64,000 bases of DNA from an uncultured Collinsella sp. (GCA_900541235.1 UQIW01000005.1:38630-102629); one strand, 5' to 3'. Counted from the first letter of the stretch, positions 24,839 to 33,991 are shown. Translations and numbers: made by a program. Notes: a model not told the origin generated them from the letters alone.

Positions 24839-25882
24839 CTACTCAAAGTATTGGAACTTGTTGGTCGAGAAGGCAAACGTGACGACAAAGCCTTCGCCGG
24901 CGTCGGATGCCGCGGTGACGTCGATGCCCATCTTGGAGCACAGGCGCGCCACCAGGTAGAGGCCGATGCCCGTTGCGCGCTTGGTGGTGCGGCCGTTGTC
25001 GCCGGTAAAACCCTTCTCGAACACGCGCGGCAGGTCGGCCGCGCTCACGCCGCAGCCGTTGTCCGCGACGGTAAGCTCGATGCGCTCGCTCGCCAGGCCC
25101 TCGTCCAGCAACGCACCCGAAAACACGATCTTTGCGCCGTCCTCGCGCGCATATTTAATGCTGTTCTGAATGAGCTGGCCCAGAATAAACTCGAGCCACT
25201 TTTCGTCGGTAAAGACCTCAAAGTCGAGGTTCTCGCACACCGGCGCCACGTGTGCCGCGATGAGCTCGCGGGCGTTGGCTTTAATCGCGCCCGTCACCAA
25301 GGTCTTAAGGTCCCAGCGACGAATCAGGTAGTCGCGCTCCACAACCTCCGAGCGCGCATAGTACAGCGCCTGGTCGATATAGCGCTCCACGCGGGCAAGC
25401 TCGCGACCGAGGTCATCTACGCGCGACAGGTCATCTTCGCTGCCGTCCAGGTTTTCCAAAATCAGATGGGCTGCCGCCAGAGGCAGCTTGGCCTCGTGGA
25501 CCCAGCTCTCGATATAGTCGCGATAGTCATCGGTCTGGCGCCAGCCTTCGGCAACCTCGTCACAAGCGGCTTTGCCCACCCGGCGCAAGACCTCGTACTC
25601 GAGCTCGCCCTCGGCATAGGTCGGACATTGCACCATCTCCTGCACCCATGCGGGACTCTCGAGCTCCTCTGCCGCACGCTCCAGCTGGCGCAGAAAACGG
25701 CGACGGCGCGCGTACTCGATCACGATGCCGAGCATACCAAAGATATAGGACACGCCGACCGCCACGACCACGATGGAAACGGGTGCGCCGGCGACCGTCA
25801 GCACAAAGCAGCTCAGCAGCACGCCGCACGTCCACACGGCGACGGGAAGCAGCGCATCTTTGAAGAATTTGGCAAACGACAT
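24839..25882 (-). CDS. Sensor histidine kinase (BceS-like, intramembrane-sensing type)
   Basis: A 347-residue kinase with two closely spaced membrane helices (about 9-30 and 35-55) and almost no extracellular loop, the layout of intramembrane-sensing kinases. The phospho-acceptor is H129 in ESWVHEAKLPL. The ATPase domain has QNSIKYA (N-box), DNGCGV (G1) and RATGIGLYL (G2). Such kinases usually respond to antimicrobial peptides through a BceAB-type transporter, but no ABC transporter genes adjoin it. The response regulator lies just upstream with a nine-base gap. Confidence 0.88.
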   Translation of the reverse strand: MSFAKFFKDALLPVAVWTCGVLLSCFVLTVAGAPVSIVVVAVGVSYIFGMLGIVIEYARRRRFLRQLERAAEELESPAWVQEMVQCPTYAEGELEYEVLRRVGKAACDEVAEGWRQTDDYRDYIESWVHEAKLPLAAAHLILENLDGSEDDLSRVDDLGRELARVERYIDQALYYARSEVVERDYLIRRWDLKTLVTGAIKANARELIAAHVAPVCENLDFEVFTDEKWLEFILGQLIQNSIKYAREDGAKIVFSGALLDEGLASERIELTVADNGCGVSAADLPRVFEKGFTGDNGRTTKRATGIGLYLVARLCSKMGIDVTAASDAGEGFVVTFAFSTNKFQYFE

Positions 25883-25891
25883 AGCCGGCCC

Positions 25892-26563
25892 CTAGACCGA
25901 ATAGCCCTGGCCGCGGTGCGTCGTCAAATACCCCTTGATGCCGATTTTTTCGAGCGTGGTGCGCAGGCGGTTGATGTTGACGGTGAGCGTATTGTCGTCC
26001 ACGAAGGCGTCGGAGTCCCACAGGTCCTGCATGATGGCCGAGCGCGAGACAATCTTGCCCGCACGGCTCAGAAGCAGCGAGAGGATACGCAGCTCGTTTT
26101 TGGTGAGCTCGGTACCGGTGCCGGTTTGCATGTTGGTGACCATGGAGCGAGCGAGATCGAGCTCCAGGCCCTTGTGGACAAGTGTGCTGCGCTCGCCCGC
26201 CGCCGCGGTACGACGCAGCAGTGCGTTGATGCGCGCCACGAGCACGCGCGCGCTGTAGGGCTTGGGAACAAAGTCATCCGCGCCGAGCGTCATGGCCATG
26301 ACCTCGTCGATCTCGGTCGTGCGCGAAGTGAGGACGATGATGGGAACCTCGGATTCGCGGCGAACCTCATGGCAGATATGCTGGCCGTCTTTGACAGGGA
26401 GCGTGAGGTCGAGCAGCACCAGGTCGGGCGCGGCGGCGAGAATATCGCGCGAGACATGCTCAAACGATTCGCAGACCTCGATTTCAAACCCGGCGCGGGC
26501 AAGGATATCGGCAAGCTCACGACGAATGGGCTCGTCGTCCTCAACGATATAGATCAGCGCCAT
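25892..26563 (-). CDS. OmpR-family response regulator
   Basis: A 223-residue regulator with receiver domain (D9-D10, phospho-acceptor D52 in LLDLTLP, K in VPKPY) and C-terminal winged helix (ELTKNELRILSLLLSRAG ... VNINRLRTTLEKIG). The start at 26563 follows AGGGGAG; the frame is open 41 codons further upstream with no family similarity. Paired with the downstream sensor kinase, and the best candidate to control its own operon. Confidence 0.92.
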   Translation of the reverse strand: MALIYIVEDDEPIRRELADILARAGFEIEVCESFEHVSRDILAAAPDLVLLDLTLPVKDGQHICHEVRRESEVPIIVLTSRTTEIDEVMAMTLGADDFVPKPYSARVLVARINALLRRTAAAGERSTLVHKGLELDLARSMVTNMQTGTGTELTKNELRILSLLLSRAGKIVSRSAIMQDLWDSDAFVDDNTLTVNINRLRTTLEKIGIKGYLTTHRGQGYSV

Positions 26564-26742
26564 GAATTCCGCTCCCCTCTTGGTTGTCTTGCCACCATTA
26601 TGGCTGCGAAACTGCAGGTGTGCACCGCGCGCGGTGCCAAGATGACAGAACTGTTCGCGAGCGGGGGCGTTTTGTCCGCCTCGCACTCGCAGCGGTGGCG
26701 GGGACCAAAATGATTCTTTAATCCCCGTCCCAGAATAATCAT

Positions 26743-27450
26743 TTAGCGACGGGCGCGGAGCTTTTCGTAGCCGTCGGCAAAGAAGGCGACCGTGGCGGCG
26801 TCCGCCTCGGCGGCATCGGTATCGTCGGCGGGAACCACGCCATGCTCGTCGCTCACCAGGAACAGCGCGCCCTTAAGCTGCGCGGGAATATCTACGCGCG
26901 TGACCGGGATATTCTTGGTCTGGGCCAACTGCTCGATGAGCGTCGCCGTGCCGCACAGGCACTCGTCCGCTGGCGCCACAAAGGCAAGCTCGCCGTTATC
27001 GACGGCGGCGAGCAGCTCGGGCGCCACGCCGGTTTCGTCGGCCTCGGAGCGGGCCTCGGCGGAGCGGGCACGTAGCGCCTTGGCCGACGTATCGGTTAGC
27101 GGCTCGTACTCCCCCACCGTCATGGCGGCGTTGCCGTTGACGTCGACCACCAGCATGAGCACGCCGTCGCGTGCGGTGTAATCGCCCTCGGCAAGCGACC
27201 ACTCAACGTGCTGCTTGGCCCAGCTGAGCATGTTATGGGTAAGCGGCTCGCCCTGCACCAAGCGCTCGGACAGTGCGCGAATGTGGCGGTTGAGCATGGG
27301 CACCTTCTTATTGGACATGCGCCAACGGCAGACAAGCGCGGGCTTGTCGAGCGTAAACTTCTCGACCGCCTCCTGATTGGCGCAAAAGTCCTCGTACGCA
27401 CGCTGATCCTCGGCATTGCCAAACAGCTCGGCATCATCAATCTGGGGCAT
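26743..27450 (-). CDS. Conserved-looking protein of unknown function
   Basis: A 235-residue soluble, acidic protein. I recognise no domain. The middle part (DGVLMLVVDVNGNAAMTVGE) reads as a beta-hairpin. The C-terminal half has LCGTATLIEQLAQTK and ALFLVSDEHGVVPADD, with alternating Ala/Asp/Glu stretches. The N-terminal third has PALVCRWRMSNKKVPMLNRH. The start at 27450 is preceded by AAAGG. It follows the purH terminator on the same strand, 180 bases before the two-component regulator. Confidence 0.65.
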   Translation of the reverse strand: MPQIDDAELFGNAEDQRAYEDFCANQEAVEKFTLDKPALVCRWRMSNKKVPMLNRHIRALSERLVQGEPLTHNMLSWAKQHVEWSLAEGDYTARDGVLMLVVDVNGNAAMTVGEYEPLTDTSAKALRARSAEARSEADETGVAPELLAAVDNGELAFVAPADECLCGTATLIEQLAQTKNIPVTRVDIPAQLKGALFLVSDEHGVVPADDTDAAEADAATVAFFADGYEKLRARR

Positions 27451-27491
27451 GGTTGTACCTTTCGTGTTAGTCATTCCGTCCTCTTATACCA

Positions 27492-27526
27492 AAAAGACGG
27501 CCCTCCAAACGGAGCAGCCGTCTTTT
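27492..27526 (-). terminator. Terminator of purH
   Basis: Stem AAAAGACGGC / GCCGTCTTTT around a 15-base loop, with a U-tract on the minus strand. It lies 30 bases after purH. Confidence 0.8.
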
Positions 27527-27555
27527 GCGGAGATTATTTTGTCCCAAAGCGGAAC

Positions 27556-29163
27556 TTAGTGGCGGAAGTGGCGGGCGCCGGTGAAGACCATCGCAATACC
27601 ATGCTCGTTGCAGGCCTGGATGCTCTCGTCGTCACGCTTGGAGCCGCCGGGCTGGATGATGCAGGTCACGCCGTGCGCGGCAAGCACGTCGACGTTGTCG
27701 CGGAACGGGAAGAACGCGTCGCTTGCACAGGCAAAGCCGCCCTTCTCCACGCCCTCGCGCTCGCAGAAGTCCTCGGCGCGCTCGCAGGCAAGCAGTGCGG
27801 AGTCAACGCGGTTGGGCTGGCCGGGGCCCATGCCAATGCCGGCCTTGCCTTTGGAGACCAGGATGGCGTTGGACTTGACGCCCTTGCAGACCTTCCAGGC
27901 AAACTCGAGCTCAGCCATCTCGGCGTCGGTGGGCTTGCGGTCGGTGGGGAACGTAAAGGTCGCGGGACCCTCGGTCACGTGGTCGACTTCCTGCACCAGC
28001 ATGCCGCCGTCGATGGAGCGCAGCTCCACTTGGGCACCGTGGTCCACGCCGCCGGTAGCCAGCACGCGCAGGTTGGGGCGCTTGGCCATGCGCTCGAGCG
28101 CCTCGGCGGTATAACTCGGGGCGATGATGACCTCGACGAACTGCTTGTTCTGATCGGCAAAGTGCTCAACCAGCTCATAGGGAACCTCGCGGTTGCAGGC
28201 GATGATGCCGCCGAAGGCGCTCTTGGGATCGCAGGCGAAGGCGCGGTCGTAGGCGGCCGTGATGTCCTCGGCGACGGCGGAACCGCAGGGGTTCTGGTGC
28301 TTGAGGATCACGCAGGCCGGCTCGTCGAACTCGCGGACCAGGTTCCAGGCGGCGTCGGCATCCAGATAGTTGTTGTAGCTGAGCGGCTTGCCCTGGATCT
28401 GCTCGGAGCCCACGAGCGGGAACTGAGAGCTCGCGGTGTTCTCGCAGCCCTCGGCAAAGCGATAGACCGTGGCCTTCTGCTGCGGGTTCTCGCCATAGCG
28501 CAGGTCGTCGACCTTTTCCAGCGAGATCTCGAGCTTGGCAGAGGTGTCCGCCACGTCGCTTGCCTGGGCGGCAAGCCAACGGGAAATAGCCGTGTCGTAG
28601 GCAGCGGTGGTCTGGTAGACCTTCACCTGCAGGCGACGACGGGTGGAAAGCGTGGTGCAACCGCCGGTCTCGCGCATCTCGGCCAGGACGGCGTCATAGT
28701 CGGCAGGGTCGGAAATGACGGTAACGCTCGTGGCGTTCTTGGCGGCAGAGCGCAGCATGGAGGGGCCACCGATGTCGATTTGCTCGATGGCGTCCGCGAA
28801 GGTGACCTCGGGGTTGGCGACGGTCTTCTCGAACTCGTACAGGTTGACGACGACCAGGTCGATCAGCTTAATGCCGTGCTGAGCGGCCTCCTGCATGTGC
28901 TGCTCGGAATCGCGGCGGGCCAGCAGCGCGCCGTGAACCTTGGGGTGCAGGGTCTTAACGCGGCCGTCCATCATCTCGGGATAGCCCGTGAACTCCTCGA
29001 TGGGGGTTACGGGAACGCCCGCGTCCTCGATGGCACGAGCCGTGCCGCCCGTAGAGATGATCTCGACGCCAAAGTCATCGACCAGCGTCCGTGCGAAATC
29101 GACGACGCCCGTCTTATCGGTAACCGAGATCAACGCGCGTGCGATCTTCACATCAGATCCCAT
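27556..29163 (-). CDS. purH: Bifunctional AICAR transformylase / IMP cyclohydrolase
   Basis: A 535-residue enzyme catalysing the last two steps of purine synthesis (AICAR to FAICAR to IMP). The N-terminal cyclohydrolase domain has STGGTARAIEDAG and DGRVKTLHPKVHGALLARRD. The transformylase domain has RYGENPQQKA, ILKHQNPCGSA and ends with SDAFFPFRDNVDVLAAHG. Length and both domains are complete. AGGAGG lies five bases before the ATG. It appears as a single-gene unit here. Confidence 0.97.
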   Translation of the reverse strand: MGSDVKIARALISVTDKTGVVDFARTLVDDFGVEIISTGGTARAIEDAGVPVTPIEEFTGYPEMMDGRVKTLHPKVHGALLARRDSEQHMQEAAQHGIKLIDLVVVNLYEFEKTVANPEVTFADAIEQIDIGGPSMLRSAAKNATSVTVISDPADYDAVLAEMRETGGCTTLSTRRRLQVKVYQTTAAYDTAISRWLAAQASDVADTSAKLEISLEKVDDLRYGENPQQKATVYRFAEGCENTASSQFPLVGSEQIQGKPLSYNNYLDADAAWNLVREFDEPACVILKHQNPCGSAVAEDITAAYDRAFACDPKSAFGGIIACNREVPYELVEHFADQNKQFVEVIIAPSYTAEALERMAKRPNLRVLATGGVDHGAQVELRSIDGGMLVQEVDHVTEGPATFTFPTDRKPTDAEMAELEFAWKVCKGVKSNAILVSKGKAGIGMGPGQPNRVDSALLACERAEDFCEREGVEKGGFACASDAFFPFRDNVDVLAAHGVTCIIQPGGSKRDDESIQACNEHGIAMVFTGARHFRH

Positions 29164-29440
29164 GCAGTCCTCCTGTCTGGTACGCCGCCGTGCTCTGTGA
29201 GTCGGTGATACGTCGATCTGCAGCGCTCGCGCAGCGGCATTGAAAATACTGATTTAATGTAGCGCATCGAGCGCATCGATGCACCCCGCAACGGGCGCAT
29301 GTGCAGAAAAAGTTTGCACGCGGAGGGGATGGGCGCAGCACCGGGCACGGTGAGTTCATGGAACACAGGGGCACCATAATTAGATGCCAATGGCGTGGTA
29401 GAACTGTGCTCGATATGCATCCGCAAAAGAAAGAGGCACC

Positions 29441-30082
29441 ATGGTCTCGCGGGTTCTCTACCGACCGTTTGATACCGAAGACTTCGACGCCATCGCGCTG
29501 ATTCTGCAACAGCTTTGGCATAACAATTCGGATAACGATGAGTACAACCGCCTTGAGGCCGCATGCGACCTTGCCTACTGCCTTTCGTCCTCGACGTTTT
29601 CGCAGGTTGCGGTGATTGACGGCGAGGCGCGCGGCATTGCGCTTGCACGCGCAGGACAGAGCTTCGGCGTCACTATCAACGAGCATTGGATGGATACCGA
29701 ACGCGCGCTGCTATCACAGATGCGCGAGCTGGAGCCCGATGTCTGCGCCGAGTATCTCTCGTTTGTGCGCGCAACCATCCGAACCAACAACCGCCTGCTC
29801 GAGAGCAGCCCGTTGCCGCACGACAACGAGGTCACGCTGCTTGCCGTTGATCGAGATGTCCACGGCCTGGGCGTTGGCTCGGTGTTGCTCGATGCCGCGG
29901 TCTCGTACCTTTCCTCGCGCGGGGCGACAAGGGCGCACCTGTACACCGACTCCAACTGCTCGTGGAAGTTCTACGAGCTGCACGGCTTTAAGCGCGCGGC
30001 CACGCACCGCGCCAACCGCGAAGAGCGCCGCCATGACATGCCACGCGAAAGCTTCCTCTACGAACTCGACCTAACAGCCTAG
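29441..30082 (+). CDS. GNAT-family N-acetyltransferase
   Basis: A 213-residue protein with one GNAT domain in its C-terminal half. The acetyl-CoA pyrophosphate loop is DVHGLGVGSVLLDAAVSYL, followed by the typical SWKFYELHGFKRA motif. The N-terminal half (FDTEDFDAIALILQQLW) matches the usual first helix. The substrate cannot be inferred. It is divergent from purH; the 277-base gap between them (29164-29440) shows no other gene. Confidence 0.85.
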   Translation: MVSRVLYRPFDTEDFDAIALILQQLWHNNSDNDEYNRLEAACDLAYCLSSSTFSQVAVIDGEARGIALARAGQSFGVTINEHWMDTERALLSQMRELEPDVCAEYLSFVRATIRTNNRLLESSPLPHDNEVTLLAVDRDVHGLGVGSVLLDAAVSYLSSRGATRAHLYTDSNCSWKFYELHGFKRAATHRANREERRHDMPRESFLYELDLTA

Positions 30083-30149
30083 CCCAGGCAGCCACACCTA
30101 GTCATTTAAGTCTGTCCCCAATGAGTGGCCTAGGGGTTTGTAGATAGCC

Positions 30150-30379
30150 GTGGTCAAAAAACATCAAATATGAGTACTGTTACCTTTTTAGTAGCAGCGA
30201 TTTGAGGCATTTTTGATGCTTGCAGGCATGACGACCAGCTGCGTGAGCTGACGTAGCTTCCCAAATGTTCAATAAAATGGGCTCCTAACGAGAAGTACTC
30301 TCATTAGGAGCCCGTTATTATGTGCAAACATATGTGACCAACGCAGCAACAGTACTCATATTTGGCATTTTTTGTCCAC
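30150..30379. repeat. Inverted-repeat-bounded intergenic element
   Basis: The left end (30150-30182) and the reverse complement of the right end (30348-30379) match over about 32 bases at roughly 80 percent, sharing CAAATATGAGTACTGTT. Inside lies a strong hairpin (30279-30313). It has no coding capacity. Together with two terminators it fills the 410-base gap 30083-30492. The form suggests a small non-autonomous mobile element or dispersed repeat. Confidence 0.65.
30279..30313. terminator. Hairpin inside the 30150-30379 element
   Basis: Stem GGGCTCCTAA / TTAGGAGCCC, extended by four further bases with one mismatch. It is followed on the minus strand by AUUUUAUU, so it could terminate leftward transcription. 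Confidence 0.55.
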
Positions 30380-30430
30380 TGCCCCTTGCGCGAAAGTCCT
30401 CAACGGAAAGTTTGGCCCGTTTCGATGCGC

Positions 30431-30478
30431 AAAAATGGGGTGGATCTTCCCTGGCAACCGCCCAGAAAGATCCACCCC
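30431..30478 (-). terminator. Terminator of the DUF2207 gene
   Basis: Perfect 12-bp stem GGGGTGGATCTT / AAGATCCACCCC followed on the minus strand by AUUUUU. It lies 14 bases after the stop. Confidence 0.85.
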
Positions 30479-30492
30479 AAAGCAAGCGCTCG

Positions 30493-32445
30493 CTAGAACG
30501 TTCCGCCGCCGCCCCCGCCGACGCCGCCACCGGAAAAGCCGCCGCCGGAAAAGCCGCCGCCGCTGCCGCCGCTCGAGCTATCGGAACTCGAAGCCAGCTC
30601 ACGGATGCTCTCGTGATACACATCGTTGAACGAATCGAGCGGAGACTCGTTGCCGTAGTGATGGTAATACCACCAGTAGCAGGGGTAGTTGTCGTAAAAA
30701 TCGTCGCTGTTGCGCAGGTCCGCAGGCACGGCTTCGGCCAGCTGTCGCAGCACTTCTTTCGAAACGCCCAGGGCAACGCCCATCACCAGCAGCTTGTTCC
30801 ACAAGATCAGGTCGCTGGGGACGGCCTCCTTCAGACGCGTAAAGTCCTCGAGCCAATGCTTGAGCGCCTTGCAGCGAGCCGCCACCTCGGCACCCTCCGG
30901 CGTGTAGCGACGGAAGGTGCAGCTCAGGACAAAGCCCACGATCGTGACGGGGATCGAGATCATAGCGGCGCCGACATTGGCATCCGCAAAGTCGGTATAG
31001 ATCAGAGAGCCCAGAATGCCAAAGACGATGATGATGCCGAGAACCAAGCCGGCAACCAGGGCGATGGTGCCGTCCGAGGCGATAAGCTCGCGCGCCTCCA
31101 GCTTGCCCTTAACCGTGCTCCGATAGTCCTCGAGCTTGTCGCCAACAGATGCAGTACGCTCGCTGGCATACTCCTCCAGCTCGCTAAACGTGCGTGAACG
31201 GACGCCGTCTTTATCGGGCTTAACGCCGGCGAAGAAGACCTTGAGCACATCGCGATCGATGCCGTCCTTCTTGGCAGCCTTCCAGGCCTCGTCGGTCACT
31301 GTGATGCGATACGTCTGCTCCTCTTTTTCGCGACGGAGCAGACCCTTCTTCTTGGTCTCGGTCGCTTCTTCCAGCTTGATCACGCGGTCGTCGGTGAGCT
31401 TCATAAGCGTGGCGATATATGCCTGATCGGGCACGTCGTTCCAGCTCATAAGAGCTGCAAGCACCGCGGGATGGTCGGCGGAGGGCACATCGCGGAAGTA
31501 CTCGTCCTGGAAGAGCGGCTTGGGCTTGGGCCTGCGCAGCTTGAGCATCACGATCACACCGGTATAGGCAACCGCCACGACAACACACACCACGGCAATC
31601 GCGCCGGCAACCGCACGCGCGTGCTCACGGCGAGCGTTGGCCTCGTCGGCCCATTCCTTCTCTTCGCTCAGGATCGTTGACATGCGCTCTTCGCCCGAGG
31701 CGGCAAGCTGCGGCACCCAGTCGCTGGGGAAGGCAATGCGTGCCTCGGCGAATTCGCCCTCATGCACGCAGGGAATGGTATAGGTGACCATGGGCTCGTC
31801 CTCATCGAGCGACACGTCGCCCGCCAGCGGACCGTGGCCCCATGCGCGGAAGTTATCGCCTTTGACGGCCGCCGTCCCGGCAGCGGCATTTGCGAAGCGC
31901 ACTTCCATCTCGACATCGTCGGAATCCGCAGACCAGCCGTCGCCCACGAACTTCCAGTAGAGCTCGGCGGTATCGGCCCAGTTCATGACCGCACCGGTCA
32001 TGGAATAGCTCACGTAATAGATCGCGCTGTCGCCGCTCTCGTGGGGGCTGAACACCTTAATCCTTACGCCGTCACCGGCCTGCTCGACCGTGTAGACGCC
32101 AGAATCGCCCTTGTTCGCGCTATCGACTTTGTTAAACGCGGTGTCCTCTTCCTTGACACTCAGCACGTCAACGTCCGCCGTGCCGCCCTGCTGGTTGGTG
32201 CCCGTATTGATCTCCCAAAACACGCCGTTGATGTCGTCGTCGAAATCAAACTGGCGTCCCTCGACAACGGTCAGCGATCCATCGGCCTCGACCGTGGCAC
32301 TGATGTAGGTTTGGGTCATGGAATACCCGTCGGCACGTGCAACGGCGGGCAACAGCAACAGCGCGCACGCGACGAGCGCGCAAATGGAAGCAAATCGCGC
32401 AAACGGGCAGCGCTGCCGACAGGTCTTGGCAACGGGGGCGTTCAT
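30493..32445 (-). CDS. DUF2207 membrane protein
   Basis: A 650-residue envelope protein. It has a signal peptide (hydrophobic core ICALVACALLLLPAVA, cleavage after ARA). An extracellular beta-rich DUF2207 domain follows, with one membrane helix near the middle (VAGAIAVVCVVVAVAYTG). Next come a cytoplasmic domain with many charged residues and a pair of helices (LVAGLVLGIIIVFGILGSLI and a second). The tail is Gly/Ser-rich with FSGGG repeats, typical of this family. The function of the family is unknown. The start at 32445 gives the signal peptide and follows AAAGGA; a start 12 codons earlier is less likely. Confidence 0.88.
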   Translation of the reverse strand: MNAPVAKTCRQRCPFARFASICALVACALLLLPAVARADGYSMTQTYISATVEADGSLTVVEGRQFDFDDDINGVFWEINTGTNQQGGTADVDVLSVKEEDTAFNKVDSANKGDSGVYTVEQAGDGVRIKVFSPHESGDSAIYYVSYSMTGAVMNWADTAELYWKFVGDGWSADSDDVEMEVRFANAAAGTAAVKGDNFRAWGHGPLAGDVSLDEDEPMVTYTIPCVHEGEFAEARIAFPSDWVPQLAASGEERMSTILSEEKEWADEANARREHARAVAGAIAVVCVVVAVAYTGVIVMLKLRRPKPKPLFQDEYFRDVPSADHPAVLAALMSWNDVPDQAYIATLMKLTDDRVIKLEEATETKKKGLLRREKEEQTYRITVTDEAWKAAKKDGIDRDVLKVFFAGVKPDKDGVRSRTFSELEEYASERTASVGDKLEDYRSTVKGKLEARELIASDGTIALVAGLVLGIIIVFGILGSLIYTDFADANVGAAMISIPVTIVGFVLSCTFRRYTPEGAEVAARCKALKHWLEDFTRLKEAVPSDLILWNKLLVMGVALGVSKEVLRQLAEAVPADLRNSDDFYDNYPCYWWYYHHYGNESPLDSFNDVYHESIRELASSSDSSSGGSGGGFSGGGFSGGGVGGGGGGTF

Positions 32446-32782
32446 AGGCACATCCTTTGTCTGTGATACCAGTAGCGTCATTGTCCCACGTTTGCGGGTT
32501 CATGTGACGAACATCTAGGTCAGCGGAGTATCAAACGGGACGAAAGTCACGCCCGCGGCCGGCACCTGGGAACGTTCCTTATCTGCCGGTAATCTGGGAC
32601 ACTCCTTGGCATAGCCCGCTCCGGCAATAGATGCCACTTCATAGCTCCGTCACAGGTGTAGCGGCTTTGTGTGGGCGCGGCGTTAGCCGATTAAGCCGGC
32701 GAGCGAGGGGCATAAAGCAGTTGAGCGAAAACGGTTTGCCCCTTTGCCGTTCGCTTGAGGATCATGTCCCCCTTTTCCGCGG

Positions 32783-32820
32783 AAACCCCGGCAGTTGCGA
32801 AGAGCTGCCGGGGTTTCTGT
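32783..32820 (+). terminator. Terminator-like hairpin in the gluQ upstream region
   Basis: Perfect 12-bp stem AAACCCCGGCAG / CTGCCGGGGTTT with a ten-base loop, followed by CTGT rather than a long U-run beyond the stem-end UUU. Confidence 0.5.
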
Positions 32821-32941
32821 CGTTTGAGGGGTTGGGCTGGCGGGTGGCGATCGAGCTGTCGAGCCGGTGGTCCGGCACGCGCAACGCGCGGCCACGGCAA
32901 CTTGCAGGCCACGGCAGCGTCTCCCCCACCGCACCCCGCGC

Positions 32942-32947
32942 TATACT
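32942..32947 (+). promoter_or_regulatory. -10 box TATACT directly upstream of gluQ
   Basis: TATACT ends seven bases before the gluQ ATG, so transcription would start at or beside the A of the start codon. No convincing -35 box and no ribosome binding site are present. Confidence 0.4.
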
Positions 32948-32954
32948 CGTCCGC

Positions 32955-33974
32955 ATGGATATCAACGCACGCAACATAACAACGCCCGCTGTGGCCACAT
33001 CGACGGCGCCCAACAGCAAGCTCGCCCCCGCCCTCGCGCCCGTCGTGGGCCGCTTCGCCCCGTCGCCCTCGGGCCGCATGCACCTGGGCAACGTGTTCAG
33101 CTGCCTGTGTACGTGGCTTTCGGCCCGCAGCCAGGGCGGCAGCATCGTGTTGCGCATCGAGGACCTGGACGATCGCTGCAAGCGCCCGGAACTTGCCGCC
33201 CAGCTCATCGACGACCTGGCCTGGCTGGGGCTCGAGTGGGACGAAGGCCCCTACTACCAGCACGATCGTCTAGACCTGTACGAAAGCGCCCTGCGCCAGC
33301 TACAAGACGCCGGCCTCACCTATCCCTGCTTTTGCACGCGCGCCGAACTCCACGCCGCGAGCGCGCCGCACGCGAGCGACGGCACGCCCATCTACCGCGG
33401 CGCCTGCCGAGGCCTTTCTGCCGAGGAGGTTGCCCGCCGCAGCATCCTGCGCGCTCCGGCCACGCGCCTGCGCGTGCCCGCCGTCGACGACCTCGCAGAC
33501 GATGTGGTCGAATTCGTTGACCGCACGTACGGAGCCCAATGCGAGGCACTCGCCACCGAGTGCGGCGACTTTTTGGTGCGCCGCAGCGACGGCGTGTTTG
33601 CCTATCAGCTGGCCGTGGTGGTCGACGACGCTGCCATGGGCGTCACCGAGATCGTACGCGGATGCGACCTGCTTGGTTCCACGCCGCGCCAGATCTATCT
33701 GCAACATCTGCTGGGACTGCCCACACCGCGCTACGCGCACATTCCGCTGCTCATGTCGCCGGATGGCCGTCGCCTTTCCAAGCGCGACCGCGATCTGGAC
33801 CTGGGCGAACTCCGCGCCCGCTTTGGCACGCCCGAAGCACTGCTGGGCTGGCTCGCCGGACAAACAGGCATCGCACCGGACACCACGCCATGTACAGCCA
33901 AGCAACTGGTCGAGCACTTTAGCTGGGACGTCATCCGCGCACACCGGGAAAACATCACCATAACGGCCGAGTAG
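32955..33974 (+). CDS. gluQ: Glutamyl-Q tRNA(Asp) synthetase
   Basis: A 339-residue catalytic-domain-only paralog of glutamyl-tRNA synthetase. It attaches glutamate to queuosine at position 34 of tRNA-Asp. The HIGH-type motif is in SPSGRMHLGN (37-46), the zinc site C125xC127...Y147xxxC151 is typical of the YadB group, and the KMSKS-type motif is RRLSKRD. The anticodon-binding domain is absent, as expected. The N-terminus has about 30 extra residues. The start at 32955 lacks a ribosome site but follows a -10 box so closely that the message may be leaderless; the frame is open further upstream. Confidence 0.88.
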   Translation: MDINARNITTPAVATSTAPNSKLAPALAPVVGRFAPSPSGRMHLGNVFSCLCTWLSARSQGGSIVLRIEDLDDRCKRPELAAQLIDDLAWLGLEWDEGPYYQHDRLDLYESALRQLQDAGLTYPCFCTRAELHAASAPHASDGTPIYRGACRGLSAEEVARRSILRAPATRLRVPAVDDLADDVVEFVDRTYGAQCEALATECGDFLVRRSDGVFAYQLAVVVDDAAMGVTEIVRGCDLLGSTPRQIYLQHLLGLPTPRYAHIPLLMSPDGRRLSKRDRDLDLGELRARFGTPEALLGWLAGQTGIAPDTTPCTAKQLVEHFSWDVIRAHRENITITAE

Positions 33975-33991
33975 CCAAATACGCCCCACTC

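Larger units (their letters stand above)
32446..32954. other. Long intergenic region between DUF2207 gene and gluQ
   Basis: About 510 bases without a credible gene. It contains two similar direct segments around 32568-32620 (CTGGGAACGTTCCTT and CTGGGACACTCCTT). A weak stem lies around 32720-32755 (AGCG...CGCT, AACGG...CCGTT). An intrinsic-terminator-like hairpin, AAACCCCGGCAG / CTGCCGGGGTTT, spans 32783-32816. A terminator with no gene before it could mean a small RNA transcribed from this gap. I find none of the hallmark motifs of RNase P RNA, tmRNA or SRP RNA. Confidence 0.45.

Noticed and set aside
24809..29208. Two plus-strand frames of over 600 codons opposite the sensor kinase/regulator and purH
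   Set aside because: Antisense to well-conserved genes; no motifs of their own.
32521..32954. Gap considered as RNase P RNA, tmRNA or SRP RNA
   Set aside because: None of the conserved core motifs of these RNAs is visible and no CCA or tRNA-like end is present.
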